This document shows, piece by piece, positions 44,707 to 54,371 of a stretch of 64,000 nt of DNA (position 1 is the stretch's first letter; every line of letters begins with the position of its first letter). Origin of the DNA: an uncultured Kordiimonas sp. (GTDB lineage: Bacteria > Pseudomonadota > Alphaproteobacteria > Sphingomonadales > Kordiimonadaceae); NCBI GenBank assembly GCA_947503625.1, contig CANNEK010000001.1, positions 800,152 through 864,151 of the forward strand. Reading direction: 5' to 3'. The notes beneath the pieces were generated by a model. It was not told the DNA's origin, ran no database searches, and saw only the letters and a list, made by a program, of their open reading frames with translations. A program made the position numbers and the translations under genes.

Positions 44707-46140
44707 CTACTCAGCAGCGTGGTAACCCAGCACAGACTTCAGCTCGAGGAAGTCATGGAAGGCATGTGCGCCCCATTCCCGGCCGTTGCCAGACTGTTTG
44801 TACCCGCCAAACGGTGCGCTCAGGTCACCGGCAGCGCCGTTGATATAAACCATACCTGTGCGCATTTTTGAAGCGACCCGCCGTGCGCGGTCAACGTCTG
44901 CGGATTGCACAGCACCCGACAAGCCATATGGACTGTCATTGGCAATACGGATGGCTTCGTCCTCGTCCTTGTAGCCAATGATCGACAGCACCGGACCGAA
45001 GATTTCCTCGTGCGCGATGGTCATTTCGGGTGTCACGTCCGCAAACACAGTTGGTTTCACAAAATACCCCTTGTCGATGCCGTCTGGCCGACCGGGCCCG
45101 CCCGCAACAGCACGCGCGCCTTCTGCTATGCCTTTTTCAATCAGCACACCAACTTTTTCAAATTGCTGGGCGTTTGAGATCGGGCCCATGGTGGTGTCGG
45201 CAGACGTCGGGTCACCGGTGATTACTGTCTCTGCTGCTTTTGCCGCAATCGCAGCGGCTTCATCCATGCGGCCCACGGGCACCAGCATGCGCGTGAGCGC
45301 GGTGCAGGTCTGGCCGGTGTTCCGCATCACAGAGAGTGTTTCGCGTGTCACCACTTCCTCAAAATCCGCGTCATCAAGGATGATGTTGGCCGACTTGCCG
45401 CCCAGCTCCTGCGTGACCCGTTTGATGGTTTTGGCTGCATTGGCCTGCACTGCAGCGCCCATGCGCGTAGAGCCCGTGACCGACACCATATCCACGTCGG
45501 GATGGCCCGAGATGGCTTCGCCAACGGTCGATCCTTCGCCGTACACGACATTATAAACGCCTGCCGGCACGTCTGCCGCTTCCATTATTTCCGTGAAGAG
45601 CTGGCAGCTGTAGGGCGCTACCTCGCTTGGCTTCAGCACCATGGTGCAGCCTGTTGCTATTGCAGGCGCGACCTTGCAGGCGATCTGGTTGATTGGCCAG
45701 TTCCAGGGCGTGATCATGCCAACGACGCCGATGGGTTCCCTGGCAACCCGCGTCGGGCCGCTGTCTTCCTCGAAGGCGAATGTTTCCAGCACCTTGCGGG
45801 CGGTCATCAGGTGCCCGATGCCGGACGGCGCATGCGCCTTGTTGGCAAGAAACGCGGGCGCGCCCATTTCCAGAGTAATGACGTCCGCCATTTCAGGCAT
45901 CCGTTTTTTGTATTCCTCGATGATACGATCAAGGATTGCCAGCCGCTCGTCGCGGGTGGTTTGTGAAAATGTCTCAAACGCTTCCCTGGCGGCTGCAACC
46001 GCTGCATCCACATCGGCTGAGGTGCCGAGTATCATTTTACCGGAAACGTCTTCCGTCGCCGGATTGACCACATCCCGAAAGTTGGCACTTGCCGGTTTCA
46101 CCCATGCGCCGTTGATATAATGCTGATCGAGAATTTTCAT
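44707..46140 (-). CDS. Aldehyde dehydrogenase family protein
   Basis: The 477-residue NAD(P)-dependent enzyme oxidises an aldehyde to the acid. All core parts are present: VVGMITPWNWPINQIACKVA, VSVTGSTRMGAAV (cofactor loop), QELGGKSANIIL with the catalytic Glu, NTGQTCTALTRML with the catalytic Cys, and EEIFGPVLSI. The closest plan is the broad-substrate class resembling plant and bacterial betaine/aryl aldehyde dehydrogenases. Substrate is unknown. It lies downstream of an SDR and an alpha/beta hydrolase on the same strand, which suggests a route ester to alcohol to aldehyde to acid. A strong terminator follows. Confidence 0.88.
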   Translation of the reverse strand: MKILDQHYINGAWVKPASANFRDVVNPATEDVSGKMILGTSADVDAAVAAAREAFETFSQTTRDERLAILDRIIEEYKKRMPEMADVITLEMGAPAFLANKAHAPSGIGHLMTARKVLETFAFEEDSGPTRVAREPIGVVGMITPWNWPINQIACKVAPAIATGCTMVLKPSEVAPYSCQLFTEIMEAADVPAGVYNVVYGEGSTVGEAISGHPDVDMVSVTGSTRMGAAVQANAAKTIKRVTQELGGKSANIILDDADFEEVVTRETLSVMRNTGQTCTALTRMLVPVGRMDEAAAIAAKAAETVITGDPTSADTTMGPISNAQQFEKVGVLIEKGIAEGARAVAGGPGRPDGIDKGYFVKPTVFADVTPEMTIAHEEIFGPVLSIIGYKDEDEAIRIANDSPYGLSGAVQSADVDRARRVASKMRTGMVYINGAAGDLSAPFGGYKQSGNGREWGAHAFHDFLELKSVLGYHAAE

Positions 46141-46223
46141 GATGCGTGCTCCAAACTGCCCATTAATCAGGATCGGGAATTTACCTCAGGCGCATGGTGC
46201 GCGCCAACATAGATTATCTATTG

Positions 46224-47045
46224 TCAGGGGTTATCTTCGCCAAACGCGCTTTTCATCAAACGCGGAAACAAACTGCGCCAGCCGTTGGGGAACCAACGCT
46301 GCAGGCGATCAATAAACCGCGCATCACCACCGACGAGAATCCGGTATTTCGAAGAGGCAATACCTTTGAGAATGATTTTCGCCGCATCATCAGGTGTTGT
46401 GCGGGCATTTTCTTTAAACCGCTGCTCCATCTCGTCTTTATCGATAGTACCGGAGATGGATGCCTTATGAACACCATGCTTGACGATGCCGGTATCAACA
46501 CCGCCGGGATGAACACTGTGAACCTGAACACCGGTGTCTTTCAACTCGTAAAACAACGACTCGTTAAAGCCTTTGACAGCATGTTTGGCCGCGCAATATG
46601 CCGACTGGCTTGGCACACCAATGATGCCAAAAATACTGGAGACATTTATGATGTGGCCGGTGCCGCGTTCCAGCATTTTAGGAAGCACAGCCTTTGTGCC
46701 ATGGACCACACCCCAAAAGTCCACATCCATGACTTTTTCGAAGTCTGCATAGTCGTGGCTGGCAACCATATCAGAGAAAGAAATGCCCGCATTATTGAAC
46801 ATTCCATCTATCGGACCAAGCTTTTCGGTCGCGTCCTCAACGGCTGCAAAAACATCTTCGCGGTTGGAAACATCCAGAACACGTGCATGCACATTGATCT
46901 GCTTTGATCGTAATTCCTGCTCAACGCTGGCAAGGTTTTCAGCGTTGATATCCGTGATGTAAACGGCGCACCCCTGGGCAGCAAGCGCGTGAGCCAGTGA
47001 TCTGCCAATGCCTGAACCTGCGCCCGTAATGAATGCTGTTTGCAT
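46224..47045 (-). CDS. Short-chain dehydrogenase/reductase
   Basis: The 273-residue classical SDR has the cofactor loop FITGAGSGIGRSLAHAL, NNAGISFSD, catalytic Ser in INVSSIFGIIG and the YxxxK motif in SAYCAAKHAVKGF. The Asp after the second strand (YITDINAENL) favours NAD(H). It lies 21 bases downstream of the hydrolase gene. A lipid or alcohol substrate is likely from the neighbours but not shown. Confidence 0.9.
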   Translation of the reverse strand: MQTAFITGAGSGIGRSLAHALAAQGCAVYITDINAENLASVEQELRSKQINVHARVLDVSNREDVFAAVEDATEKLGPIDGMFNNAGISFSDMVASHDYADFEKVMDVDFWGVVHGTKAVLPKMLERGTGHIINVSSIFGIIGVPSQSAYCAAKHAVKGFNESLFYELKDTGVQVHSVHPGGVDTGIVKHGVHKASISGTIDKDEMEQRFKENARTTPDDAAKIILKGIASSKYRILVGGDARFIDRLQRWFPNGWRSLFPRLMKSAFGEDNP

Positions 47046-47066
47046 AAGTGTCCTCTCGTTCGTTTG

Positions 47067-47981
47067 TTACCAGTACCGCTCAAAAAAGGCGGCAATTTCC
47101 TTGATCGCCTTGCGGCCTTCAGGGACAAGCTTGGCACTCATATGCCAAACGTGATGCATCTTCGGCCAGACACGCAGTGTTACATCGCCGCCCGCTTTGG
47201 ACATACTGGCTTGAAAACGTTTTGAATCGTCGAGCAATATCTCTTCGCTGCCAACTTGCAGCAAAGTCGGTGGCAAACCGGCGTGACTGGCAAAAAGCGG
47301 AGAGCAACGAGGGTCGTTTGCATCCATATCGCCGTGATAAAGGTGCGCCACCTCTTTAACCCCGTCAGGGCGCAGCATCACGTCCTTGTCGCCATTGTAT
47401 CGCAGGCTATCACCCGAGCCGGTTAAATCCAGCCAGGGCGATATCAGCGCCAGAGCCGCGGGCGCCGCACGCCCACTGTCCCGAATTGCCAGTGCGAGAG
47501 ATGCGGTTAGCCCACCACCCGCACTGTCCCCTGACATCGTGATTGAAGCGCCCGGATTTTGTGACAGCACATAATCGTAGGCAGCCAGACCTTCGTCGAT
47601 TTGAGTGGGGCACTGAGCAACTGGTGCCAGCGTATAGTCAAACAGAAAGACGCGTGCATCGCAGGCTTTTGACAGACGCCACGCAAGGTCACGGTAAAAC
47701 CGGGGCGCACCCCAGATATAGGCACCGCCATGAGAATAGAAAATAATCCGGTCATTCCGTACACCGGGTTCTGCAACCCATTCACCGCGGACGGTATGCC
47801 CGCCGTATTCGACTTCCACTGCCTGGATCTCGGTTGATTTTGGCGGCTGCGGCAAACCGGCTTCTGCCGCCTTCATGACCCTTGCAAAGTCGGCCTGCTT
47901 GGGTGCACCGGCACCACCGGACAGGTCCGGACGAAAAACTTTGCGGATTTGCCGGCGCACCAGCCATGCTCTGATGGACAT
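47067..47981 (-). CDS. Alpha/beta hydrolase, hormone-sensitive-lipase-like
   Basis: The 304-residue cytoplasmic hydrolase of the HSL/esterase family IV has the oxyanion motif FYSHGGAYIWG, nucleophile elbow MSGDSAGGGLTA, the acid in the LLQVGSEEILLDDS region and the catalytic His in MHHVWHMS. Such enzymes cleave short-chain esters. ATG 47981 is chosen because GGGGAAG lies upstream and SIRAWLVRRQIRKVF is the natural start; the frame is open to 48074. It is divergent from the GST-like gene across a palindromic site at 48064-48082 and begins the three-gene minus-strand run. Confidence 0.88.
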   Translation of the reverse strand: MSIRAWLVRRQIRKVFRPDLSGGAGAPKQADFARVMKAAEAGLPQPPKSTEIQAVEVEYGGHTVRGEWVAEPGVRNDRIIFYSHGGAYIWGAPRFYRDLAWRLSKACDARVFLFDYTLAPVAQCPTQIDEGLAAYDYVLSQNPGASITMSGDSAGGGLTASLALAIRDSGRAAPAALALISPWLDLTGSGDSLRYNGDKDVMLRPDGVKEVAHLYHGDMDANDPRCSPLFASHAGLPPTLLQVGSEEILLDDSKRFQASMSKAGGDVTLRVWPKMHHVWHMSAKLVPEGRKAIKEIAAFFERYW

Positions 47982-48063
47982 TATATCGCTTCCCCTATTC
48001 CCGATCACACAGGCTTGATCTTGTTGCCGTACCGTATCCCTTGACAGTACAACGCCGCGCAAT

Positions 48064-48082
48064 AGTAATGGCATTCATTACT
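48064..48082. promoter_or_regulatory. 19-bp palindrome in the hydrolase/GST divergent promoter region
   Basis: AGTAATG (48064-48070) and CATTACT (48076-48082) form a perfect inverted repeat around GCATT. Size and position between divergent genes suit a TetR-type operator; the TetR gene at 49363-49986 is the nearest candidate regulator. Confidence 0.5.
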
Positions 48083-48105
48083 TAGTCAATTGATCGGACC
48101 ATAAA

Positions 48106-49257
48106 ATGTCAGCCCAGATGCCTGTAACCCTCTATGCCTGCCCGCCCAGCCTGTTTTCAGGCAAGGTTCGCAGCTATCTTCGCAAAGCAGGCATTCCCTT
48201 TGAAGAACGGCTGCAAAGCCACCCTGACTATGCGGGACGTATTCTGCCAAAGGTTGGACGCTTCGTTATCCCGGTACTGGAAACCGGGGATGACATTGTA
48301 CAGGATACAACCGAGATCATCGACTATCTGGAAGATCAGCACCCGGCACCCCTGCTTGTGTATCCGGAAGGCCCCCGGCAAAAAGTCATATCGCTTATTC
48401 TGGAGATGTTTGGTGACGAGGGGATGCTGCGCCCTGCCATGCACTACCGATGGAATTTCCCGGAAGAAAACGACTATTTTATTTCCATGGAATTTGGCCG
48501 CTTTATGAAAGCTGACGCAAGTGACGAAGAAGCGTACCAGCTTGCAGCCATGCCAAAAGCCGCCATGCAAAAATACCTGCCCGGTCTGGGCATCACCGAT
48601 GAAACCATTCCGGCAATTGAGCATGACTATGAAGCCTTGCTGGCAGCGCTGAACGCACATTTCCTGAAGTATCCATATCTGCTGGGCGGCAAACCAACCA
48701 TGGCGGATTTTGGTCTGTACGGGCCAATGTATGCTCATCTGGCGCGCGACCCCGCGCCAGAAATGCTGATGAAACAAACCGCCAATCGGGTGTGGCGCTG
48801 GGTGGAACGAATGACCGCACCAGGGCCCGACATGCCCGAGTTTCCAGATATGGAACGCCGTACACTACCAGACGACGCCATAGCAGAGACACTTGTGCCA
48901 GTATTGAAACTGGTCGGTGGAAGCTACGGCCCGGAGGTTGCCGCTCTCGTGGGTTTCGTCAATCAGTATCTGGATCAAAATCCTGATATCGAATCCGGTG
49001 ACCCCGTTATTACCGACACCAACCGCCGCGTGCTGGGGCGGATCACCATACCAGTTGGAGATACGGAAATCCCTGTGGGTGCACGGCACTATTCTCTGTG
49101 GATGCTGCAAAGAGTACACGACTGTTATGACGCGCTATCGGGTGAAGCACGTAATGCAGTTGACAGTATTTTGCAGGAAAATGGGCTTTCAGCCTTTGTC
49201 AGTCATCGGATGAAGCGCCGAATAAACCGCATCAACTATACCGAAGTGTGGGCATAG
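48106..49257 (+). CDS. Glutathione S-transferase-like protein with long C-terminal part
   Basis: The 383-residue protein has an N-terminal thioredoxin-fold GST domain (LYACPPSLFSGKVRSYLRKA, FVIPVLETGDDIVQDTTEII). A helical GST C-domain follows (YLLGGKPTMADFGLYGPMYA), then an extra stretch of about 130 residues (from RRTLPDDAIAETLVP) not found in ordinary 210-residue GSTs. Function is unknown; relatives occur near lipid and xenobiotic genes. It is divergent from the hydrolase-SDR-aldehyde dehydrogenase run and followed by a TetR gene, so it may be controlled with them. Confidence 0.8.
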   Translation: MSAQMPVTLYACPPSLFSGKVRSYLRKAGIPFEERLQSHPDYAGRILPKVGRFVIPVLETGDDIVQDTTEIIDYLEDQHPAPLLVYPEGPRQKVISLILEMFGDEGMLRPAMHYRWNFPEENDYFISMEFGRFMKADASDEEAYQLAAMPKAAMQKYLPGLGITDETIPAIEHDYEALLAALNAHFLKYPYLLGGKPTMADFGLYGPMYAHLARDPAPEMLMKQTANRVWRWVERMTAPGPDMPEFPDMERRTLPDDAIAETLVPVLKLVGGSYGPEVAALVGFVNQYLDQNPDIESGDPVITDTNRRVLGRITIPVGDTEIPVGARHYSLWMLQRVHDCYDALSGEARNAVDSILQENGLSAFVSHRMKRRINRINYTEVWA

Positions 49258-49362
49258 CCACTTTGCAATGCATGGCTACAGGAACACAACTTTACTAATC
49301 GGTGCGATAAATGCTTAACTATCAGACTTGGGGAGAGCAGTAATAAGTTCAGGGGGGAAAAC

Positions 49363-49986
49363 TTGAACGTTCAAAGCAGTGGCAAAGTTAAAAGAGCAGA
49401 TGCAACACGAACCGCGCTAATTGAAGCCGCGGAGCGGCTTATTGCGGAAAAAGGTCTGGCCGACGTATCAACCCGGGAGATCCTTCAGGAGGCCGGACAG
49501 AGAAACCAGTCAGCTCTGCAGTACCATTTCGGTTCCAAGAAGGGTCTGATCAGCGCAACCATCAACGAGCGCACAACGCAGATTGATGTCGAACGGCAAA
49601 AGATGCTTGCTGAGGTCGGCGATGACCCCACCTTGCGGCAACTGTTTGAAATGCTGATTTTGCCTCTTGGCGCGCTGATGAAGGAAAAAGCAGCAGGTGC
49701 GAACTACCTGAATTTCCTCAGTCAGGCCATCACTCAGCCCAACTGGGAGCTGAGACGCGTTATCGAAGAATTCAACGTTGTTGGCATGCTGAAAACCTAT
49801 GATCTTCTGGACGCAAAATTTGCCAACATGTCAGAGAAGGAAAGACTAACACGTCAGTATGTGCTTTTCGACTTTGCAATCATGGCACTGAAACGCTGGT
49901 GTCTTGACGAAAAACCGGTCCGGTCTCTTGACGATATTCTGAATTTTGTGATCGAAGGTTCCATAGCGCTATCCAAACTCGACTGA
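49363..49986 (+). CDS. TetR-family transcriptional regulator
   Basis: The 207-residue regulator has the TetR helix-turn-helix (ALIEAAERLIAEKGLADVST, REILQEAGQRNQSALQYHFG, SKKGLISA) and a variable ligand-binding C-terminal domain with IMALKRWCLDEKPVRSL. The start is TTG 49363, supported by GGGGGG at 49352-49357; GGGGAGAG also occurs at 49330-49337. Candidate operators are the palindromes at 48064-48082 and 50065-50077. It stands between GST genes and probably controls this detoxification cluster. The ligand is unknown. Confidence 0.85.
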   Translation: MNVQSSGKVKRADATRTALIEAAERLIAEKGLADVSTREILQEAGQRNQSALQYHFGSKKGLISATINERTTQIDVERQKMLAEVGDDPTLRQLFEMLILPLGALMKEKAAGANYLNFLSQAITQPNWELRRVIEEFNVVGMLKTYDLLDAKFANMSEKERLTRQYVLFDFAIMALKRWCLDEKPVRSLDDILNFVIEGSIALSKLD

Positions 49987-50064
49987 CCATTGCAGGGTTT
50001 GTGTCCTGACCGCGCATAATTTCGCCAGAACTGTGATTGAAAAACACGTAAACGCTCCACTTTA

Positions 50065-50077
50065 TTCAGTAACTGAA
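50065..50077. promoter_or_regulatory. 13-bp palindrome before the second GST gene
   Basis: TTCAGT (50065-50070) and ACTGAA (50072-50077) flank a single A, 26 bases before the GST start. It may be the operator of the TetR protein encoded just upstream, but it differs in sequence from the palindrome at 48064. Confidence 0.35.
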
Positions 50078-50102
50078 AATTTCTACAACCAGGGACACCG
50101 CT

Positions 50103-50795
50103 ATGACACTGACCGTGTGCGGCCTGATAGGGTCACCTTTCTTTCGCAAAATACTCACGCAGCTTAATGAAAAAGACGTGGACTACGATGTTGAGCAACT
50201 CAGCCCGTTTGGTGCAGGTGAGGAGTTCACCAAAATCAACCCGGTGCGGCGCATTCCCGTCCTGAAAGACAGCGACAATGGTGACGATTGGGTGCTGCCG
50301 GATTCGACCGCTATTTTTCACTATCTGGAAAAGAAAATACCGGAACCCGCTCTCGTGCCTGAAGACCTTGCAGATTATGGTCGCGCCCTGTGGTTTGAAG
50401 AATACGCAGATACCGAAATGGCTTCAACCTTTGGCCTCGGCGTTTTCCGGCGCATCGTTTTCCCGCAGATGCAGGGTAACGAGCCTGAAACAGAAAAAGC
50501 GCTGGAAGTCGTGCGCACAAAGCTGCCAGCGATTAACGACTATCTGGAACAAGCACTTGAGGGTCGCGAGTGGCTGGCAGGCCCCGGGTTTTCTGTCGCT
50601 GATATATCGGTGGCTGTCCAATATGCGAACCTGTCGTTCGCCGGATATATTCCATCGGCTGATCGCTGGCCCAACCTTGCCGCCTTTATGGCGCGCGTGG
50701 GTACCCGTGACAGCTTTGCCGCACCGCATGTCAAAGCTGTGGCCGCATTTGCCAATATGAAAAAACTGACTGTTGACCCCAAGGAGAACCTCTGA
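50103..50795 (+). CDS. Glutathione S-transferase
   Basis: The 230-residue GST has an N-terminal thioredoxin-like domain ([50 protein letters not shown]) and a helical C-domain with the capping motif [15 protein letters not shown]. GSTs conjugate glutathione to electrophiles or act as isomerases and dehalogenases. The stop overlaps the next GST start (TGATG at 50793-50797), so two GSTs are coupled. Substrate is unknown. Confidence 0.88.
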   Translation: MTLTVCGLIGSPFFRKILTQLNEKDVDYDVEQLSPFGAGEEFTKINPVRRIPVLKDSDNGDDWVLPDSTAIFHYLEKKIPEPALVPEDLADYGRALWFEEYADTEMASTFGLGVFRRIVFPQMQGNEPETEKALEVVRTKLPAINDYLEQALEGREWLAGPGFSVADISVAVQYANLSFAGYIPSADRWPNLAAFMARVGTRDSFAAPHVKAVAAFANMKKLTVDPKENL

Positions 50796-51478
50796 TGATC
50801 GAGCTTTATACATCGCCGACCCCGAATGGCTGGAAGGCCTCTGTCGCGCTTGAAGAAATGGGCTTGCCTTATGAGGTGAAAGCGATTGATCTCTCGTCCG
50901 GTGATCAGAAAAAGCCGGAGTTTCTCGTTCTCAACCCTAATGGGCGCATTCCGGCAATAGTCGACCGGGATGCCAACAATCTGACTGTTTTTGAAAGCGG
51001 TGCAATCCTGATTTATCTCGCGGAAAAGTCAGGGAAACTGATGCCGTCTGACATAGCAGGCCGGATGAATGTTATCCAGTGGGTCATGTTCCAGATGGGT
51101 GGTGTTGGCCCGATGATGGGGCAAGCCAACGTGTTTTTCCGCTATATGGAAGAGAAAATCCCGACGGCGATCAGCCGATACCAAAACGAAGGGCGCCGAC
51201 TGTTTGAAGTCCTTGATGGGCATCTGGCCAAGAACGAGTATCTTGCTGGCGACTATTCAATTGCCGACATAGCGAACTGGTGCTGGGTGCGCACGCATTC
51301 CTGGTCCGGAATTTCAATTGACGGGCTCGATAACCTGAGCCGCTGGATGGGTGCGATTGCAGAACGCCCGGCCGCACAGAAAGGCATCGTTGTTCCCTAT
51401 GACATCACCGCTGTGCTGAAAGGTGAAAAAGACGAAGACGAGTTCAAGAAAAGCGCACGCAAGATGGTGACCAAATGA
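50795..51478 (+). CDS. Glutathione S-transferase, Nu/YfcG-like
   Basis: The 227-residue GST has [20 protein letters not shown] at the start, close to the Nu-class/YfcG pattern (TxPNGxK). Further marks are [32 protein letters not shown], and [18 protein letters not shown] in the C-domain. Nu-class members bind glutathione disulfide and can reduce disulfides. It overlaps the upstream GST and the downstream reductase gene by one and four bases. Confidence 0.9.
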   Translation: MIELYTSPTPNGWKASVALEEMGLPYEVKAIDLSSGDQKKPEFLVLNPNGRIPAIVDRDANNLTVFESGAILIYLAEKSGKLMPSDIAGRMNVIQWVMFQMGGVGPMMGQANVFFRYMEEKIPTAISRYQNEGRRLFEVLDGHLAKNEYLAGDYSIADIANWCWVRTHSWSGISIDGLDNLSRWMGAIAERPAAQKGIVVPYDITAVLKGEKDEDEFKKSARKMVTK

Positions 51479-52533
51479 CCGCGAACAACAAATGGATGAT
51501 CTATGGCGCCACCGGCTACACCGGCAAACTGATTGCTGCGAAAGCGCTTCAACTGGGCCAGCGTCCAACGCTTGCGGGTCGCAACCCGGATAAGGTTCGA
51601 AAGCTGGCGGAAGAACTCGACCTTCCTTGGGCGGCCTTTTCTGTGGATGACGAAAACGCAGCGAAGGCAGCTCTTAAAAACCACGCCCTCGTCCTTTCGG
51701 TTGCCGGTCCTTTTTCAGCAACCGCCAGAGAAATGATGAACGCCTGCATCACCACCGGCACGCACTATCTGGACGTAACCGGTGAAATTGCGGTTTTTGA
51801 ACTTGCGGCGTCCATTGGCGAACAGGCGAAAGCGGCAGGTGTGACCTTGCTGCCGGGTGTTGGGTTTGATGTTGTACCCAGCGACTGTCTGGCAGCACAT
51901 ACTGCCAAAAGGGCGAAAAAACCTGTATCGCTCAGGATCGCGATCAAAGGTCTGGGCGGCCCGTCCCAGGGTACGGCAAAAACAGCAGTAGAAGCGCTGG
52001 GAACCGGAACAATGGCCCGCAAGGACGGCGTGATCATGCCGTTTCGCGCCGGGAAACTTCAGCGCAATTTCAACCTCGGCGCAGGGGACGAACCTTTCCT
52101 CGGCGTTTCATGGGGTGATGTCTCCACCGCCTACTACAGCACCGGCATCAATGACATTGAGGTCTATTTCCCCAACGCCGGCCCTATCAAATCCATGACA
52201 ACAGCCAGCCGTTTTTTCGGACCGATCATGGGCACCAATACAGTGAAAAATTTCCTGAAAAGGCAAATTGACAAGATGCCCGCAGGCCCGACAGAAAAGG
52301 AACGCGAGCGAGACACATCGGTATTGCTTGCCGAAGTAGTCGATGAGGACGGCACGCTTTATCGCAGCCTCCTTGAAACGCCAAACGGCTACACTCTTAC
52401 AGCGGAATCTGCGGTTAAAAGCGCCATGCTGAAGATGGACGGAAAAGGTGATGCAGGGTTTCAGACGCCATCACTTGCTTTTGGTCAGGACTTTGCAACA
52501 ACACTTGGCGGCACCAAGCTGACTGACCTTTAG
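51475..52533 (+). CDS. Saccharopine dehydrogenase-like / trans-acting enoyl reductase family protein
   Basis: The 352-residue protein has an N-terminal Rossmann domain ([20 protein letters not shown]) followed by [36 protein letters not shown] and [20 protein letters not shown]. These are typical of the family containing saccharopine dehydrogenase-like oxidoreductases and mycobacterial trans-acting enoyl reductase. The reaction here is unknown. It is translationally coupled to the preceding GST (ATGA, 51475-51478) and ends the four-gene plus-strand cluster. A reductive detoxification or lipid step is an inference from context. Confidence 0.82.
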   Translation: MTANNKWMIYGATGYTGKLIAAKALQLGQRPTLAGRNPDKVRKLAEELDLPWAAFSVDDENAAKAALKNHALVLSVAGPFSATAREMMNACITTGTHYLDVTGEIAVFELAASIGEQAKAAGVTLLPGVGFDVVPSDCLAAHTAKRAKKPVSLRIAIKGLGGPSQGTAKTAVEALGTGTMARKDGVIMPFRAGKLQRNFNLGAGDEPFLGVSWGDVSTAYYSTGINDIEVYFPNAGPIKSMTTASRFFGPIMGTNTVKNFLKRQIDKMPAGPTEKERERDTSVLLAEVVDEDGTLYRSLLETPNGYTLTAESAVKSAMLKMDGKGDAGFQTPSLAFGQDFATTLGGTKLTDL

Positions 52534-52552
52534 ATCACGAAAGTATTTGGGT

Positions 52553-54142
52553 TTACGCGCTCATCGCCACACGGGCAGACATCAGGCCATTGGTCGGCTT
52601 GCCATAGAAATAGCCTTGCCCATAGTCAACACCGATGTCTTTCAAGAGTTCAGCGTGCTCTTTTGTTTCAATCCATTCACCAACCGTGGTGATGCCGAGG
52701 TCCTTGCATAGCATCACCATGGAACGCAAGAAAGCACGGTCTTCAGCAGATTCCACCGCGTCCTTGATGTAGGCGCCGTCTATCTTGACAGCATCCACTT
52801 TCAAACTTTTCAGATACTGGAAACCGGCGGCACCGGCACCAAAGTCATCCAGATAGACCTTAAAGCCGATCCCGCGGATTTGCTGAACCACTTCACCAAG
52901 AGACTTCAAATCCAGTATTCTGGCGCTTTCCGTAATTTCCAGTGACAGATATCCGGCGATATCCACATTGGCCTCCAGCGTCTTTATCAGGTCGTTGATG
53001 AACTCCGGATCAGAGAGAGACCTGCCGGATACATTGACCGCAATGCCCGGCGCGCGCCCCTGACCCATCAGATCCCGAATTTTCCGAATAACCCGGTTTA
53101 TAACGGCGCGATCAAAGTCGTCGATCAACCCAACATCCTCGGCAAACCTGATCATCTCCCACTGGCTCTTCATAATCTCAGGCAAATCAAATCTGGTCAG
53201 GGCTTCAAAATGATGTGTCGTCATGTTTTTCATGTCGACAATCGGTTGATACACCAGTGAAAAAGCCCCATCATTCAGTACCTGCCTGAAAGCGCGCACG
53301 CGTTCCGCTGTTTCACCGATCAGATGGCCACAGTTTTCTTCAATACTATCGACATCAAACCCGTCGCTTTCATCAGCGAACTGCTGAAGGCTAAACACCA
53401 TCGCCTTCATGCTGTCCTTGTCACTCAGATTATTGGCTGCTGCGTCTATCGTGGCTGTGCTGATGCTAACGCCGGTTGTTTTGCTGATGGCCGTCCGAAG
53501 GACTTCAGCTGAAGCATTTTCATTGGTTTTATCATGCACGAGTGCAAATTTGTCTTCACCAACCCGGGACGCATTTTGCCCGCCATAGGAAACTGAATTG
53601 AGATATTGCTCGATATTACTTTGCTGTGCCGGATCCAGATGTTCATCGGTCGCTGCTTCGATGACGGTAACCTGCACTTTTTCTTCAATCCCCGGCTCAT
53701 CTTCAAAAAGCTGCTCTAGTGAACTAAAAAACTGCTGCTTCTTTTCTTCCACCAACATGGTGGCCGTTGGTGATGTTTCATCAAGTCCAAGTCGGGAGGG
53801 GCGGGACAAGACCACATAAATCATATTCTCTTCAGACGGTAACTTCGCAATAAATGCACCGAACAGTTCTTTGTCGTCGGGATCACTCCCCAGGTTCAGT
53901 TTGATCGGGCCGCGCCTGTTTGCGCCGGTCAAGGCTGCCACGTTCTTTTTGAACAGGCCCCGGCCTTTCAGATCCAATAATTCGAGAAAGTTGGTTTCAC
54001 CATCAGCGCCGGAAAGAATACCCAGCGTATTTTTTACCGCACCATCAGCATTCCTGATGTTGAAGTCGCTATCCAGCTCAAGCAACAGGTCGCCTACACA
54101 AAAGGCGTATCCTAAAAACCTGTTTGGTACCTTGACTGCCAT
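52553..54142 (-). CDS. EAL-domain protein with degenerate GGDEF-like region (cyclic-di-GMP phosphodiesterase)
   Basis: The last 250 residues form a complete EAL domain: HHFEALTRFD (EAL), VNVSGRSLSD, LSLEITESARIL, VYLDDFGAGAAG (DDFG), VDAVKIDGAYI, TTVGEWIETKEHAELL and YGQGYFYGKP. All catalytic acids appear present, so hydrolysis of cyclic di-GMP is likely. Upstream, SRVGEDKFALVHD occupies the position of a GGDEF motif in degenerate form, and the N-terminal 100 residues look like a PAS-type sensory part. No membrane helix is seen. ATG 54142 is preferred; GTG 54160 is possible. It should influence motility or surface growth. The neighbours give no further hint. Confidence 0.87.
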   Translation of the reverse strand: MAVKVPNRFLGYAFCVGDLLLELDSDFNIRNADGAVKNTLGILSGADGETNFLELLDLKGRGLFKKNVAALTGANRRGPIKLNLGSDPDDKELFGAFIAKLPSEENMIYVVLSRPSRLGLDETSPTATMLVEEKKQQFFSSLEQLFEDEPGIEEKVQVTVIEAATDEHLDPAQQSNIEQYLNSVSYGGQNASRVGEDKFALVHDKTNENASAEVLRTAISKTTGVSISTATIDAAANNLSDKDSMKAMVFSLQQFADESDGFDVDSIEENCGHLIGETAERVRAFRQVLNDGAFSLVYQPIVDMKNMTTHHFEALTRFDLPEIMKSQWEMIRFAEDVGLIDDFDRAVINRVIRKIRDLMGQGRAPGIAVNVSGRSLSDPEFINDLIKTLEANVDIAGYLSLEITESARILDLKSLGEVVQQIRGIGFKVYLDDFGAGAAGFQYLKSLKVDAVKIDGAYIKDAVESAEDRAFLRSMVMLCKDLGITTVGEWIETKEHAELLKDIGVDYGQGYFYGKPTNGLMSARVAMSA

Positions 54143-54371
54143 TATTTGCAGTGCCCCCACGTGCCATCAAGAGCCAACACGCTGGATCACCCCCCCATCG
54201 TCTCAGGTCAAAGTTTGCTTCACTGTCATATTCTTGTGCCTTTAGGTTATTAAATGGTAAATCACGGCGAGATTTGACTGGATTCTGGTAGATTTAAGTT
54301 AGATTCAACCCGTGAAGGTATAATTAAACCCGGAATGGTATTTTACCTGAAACAGTTTTGGCACTGCCAAA

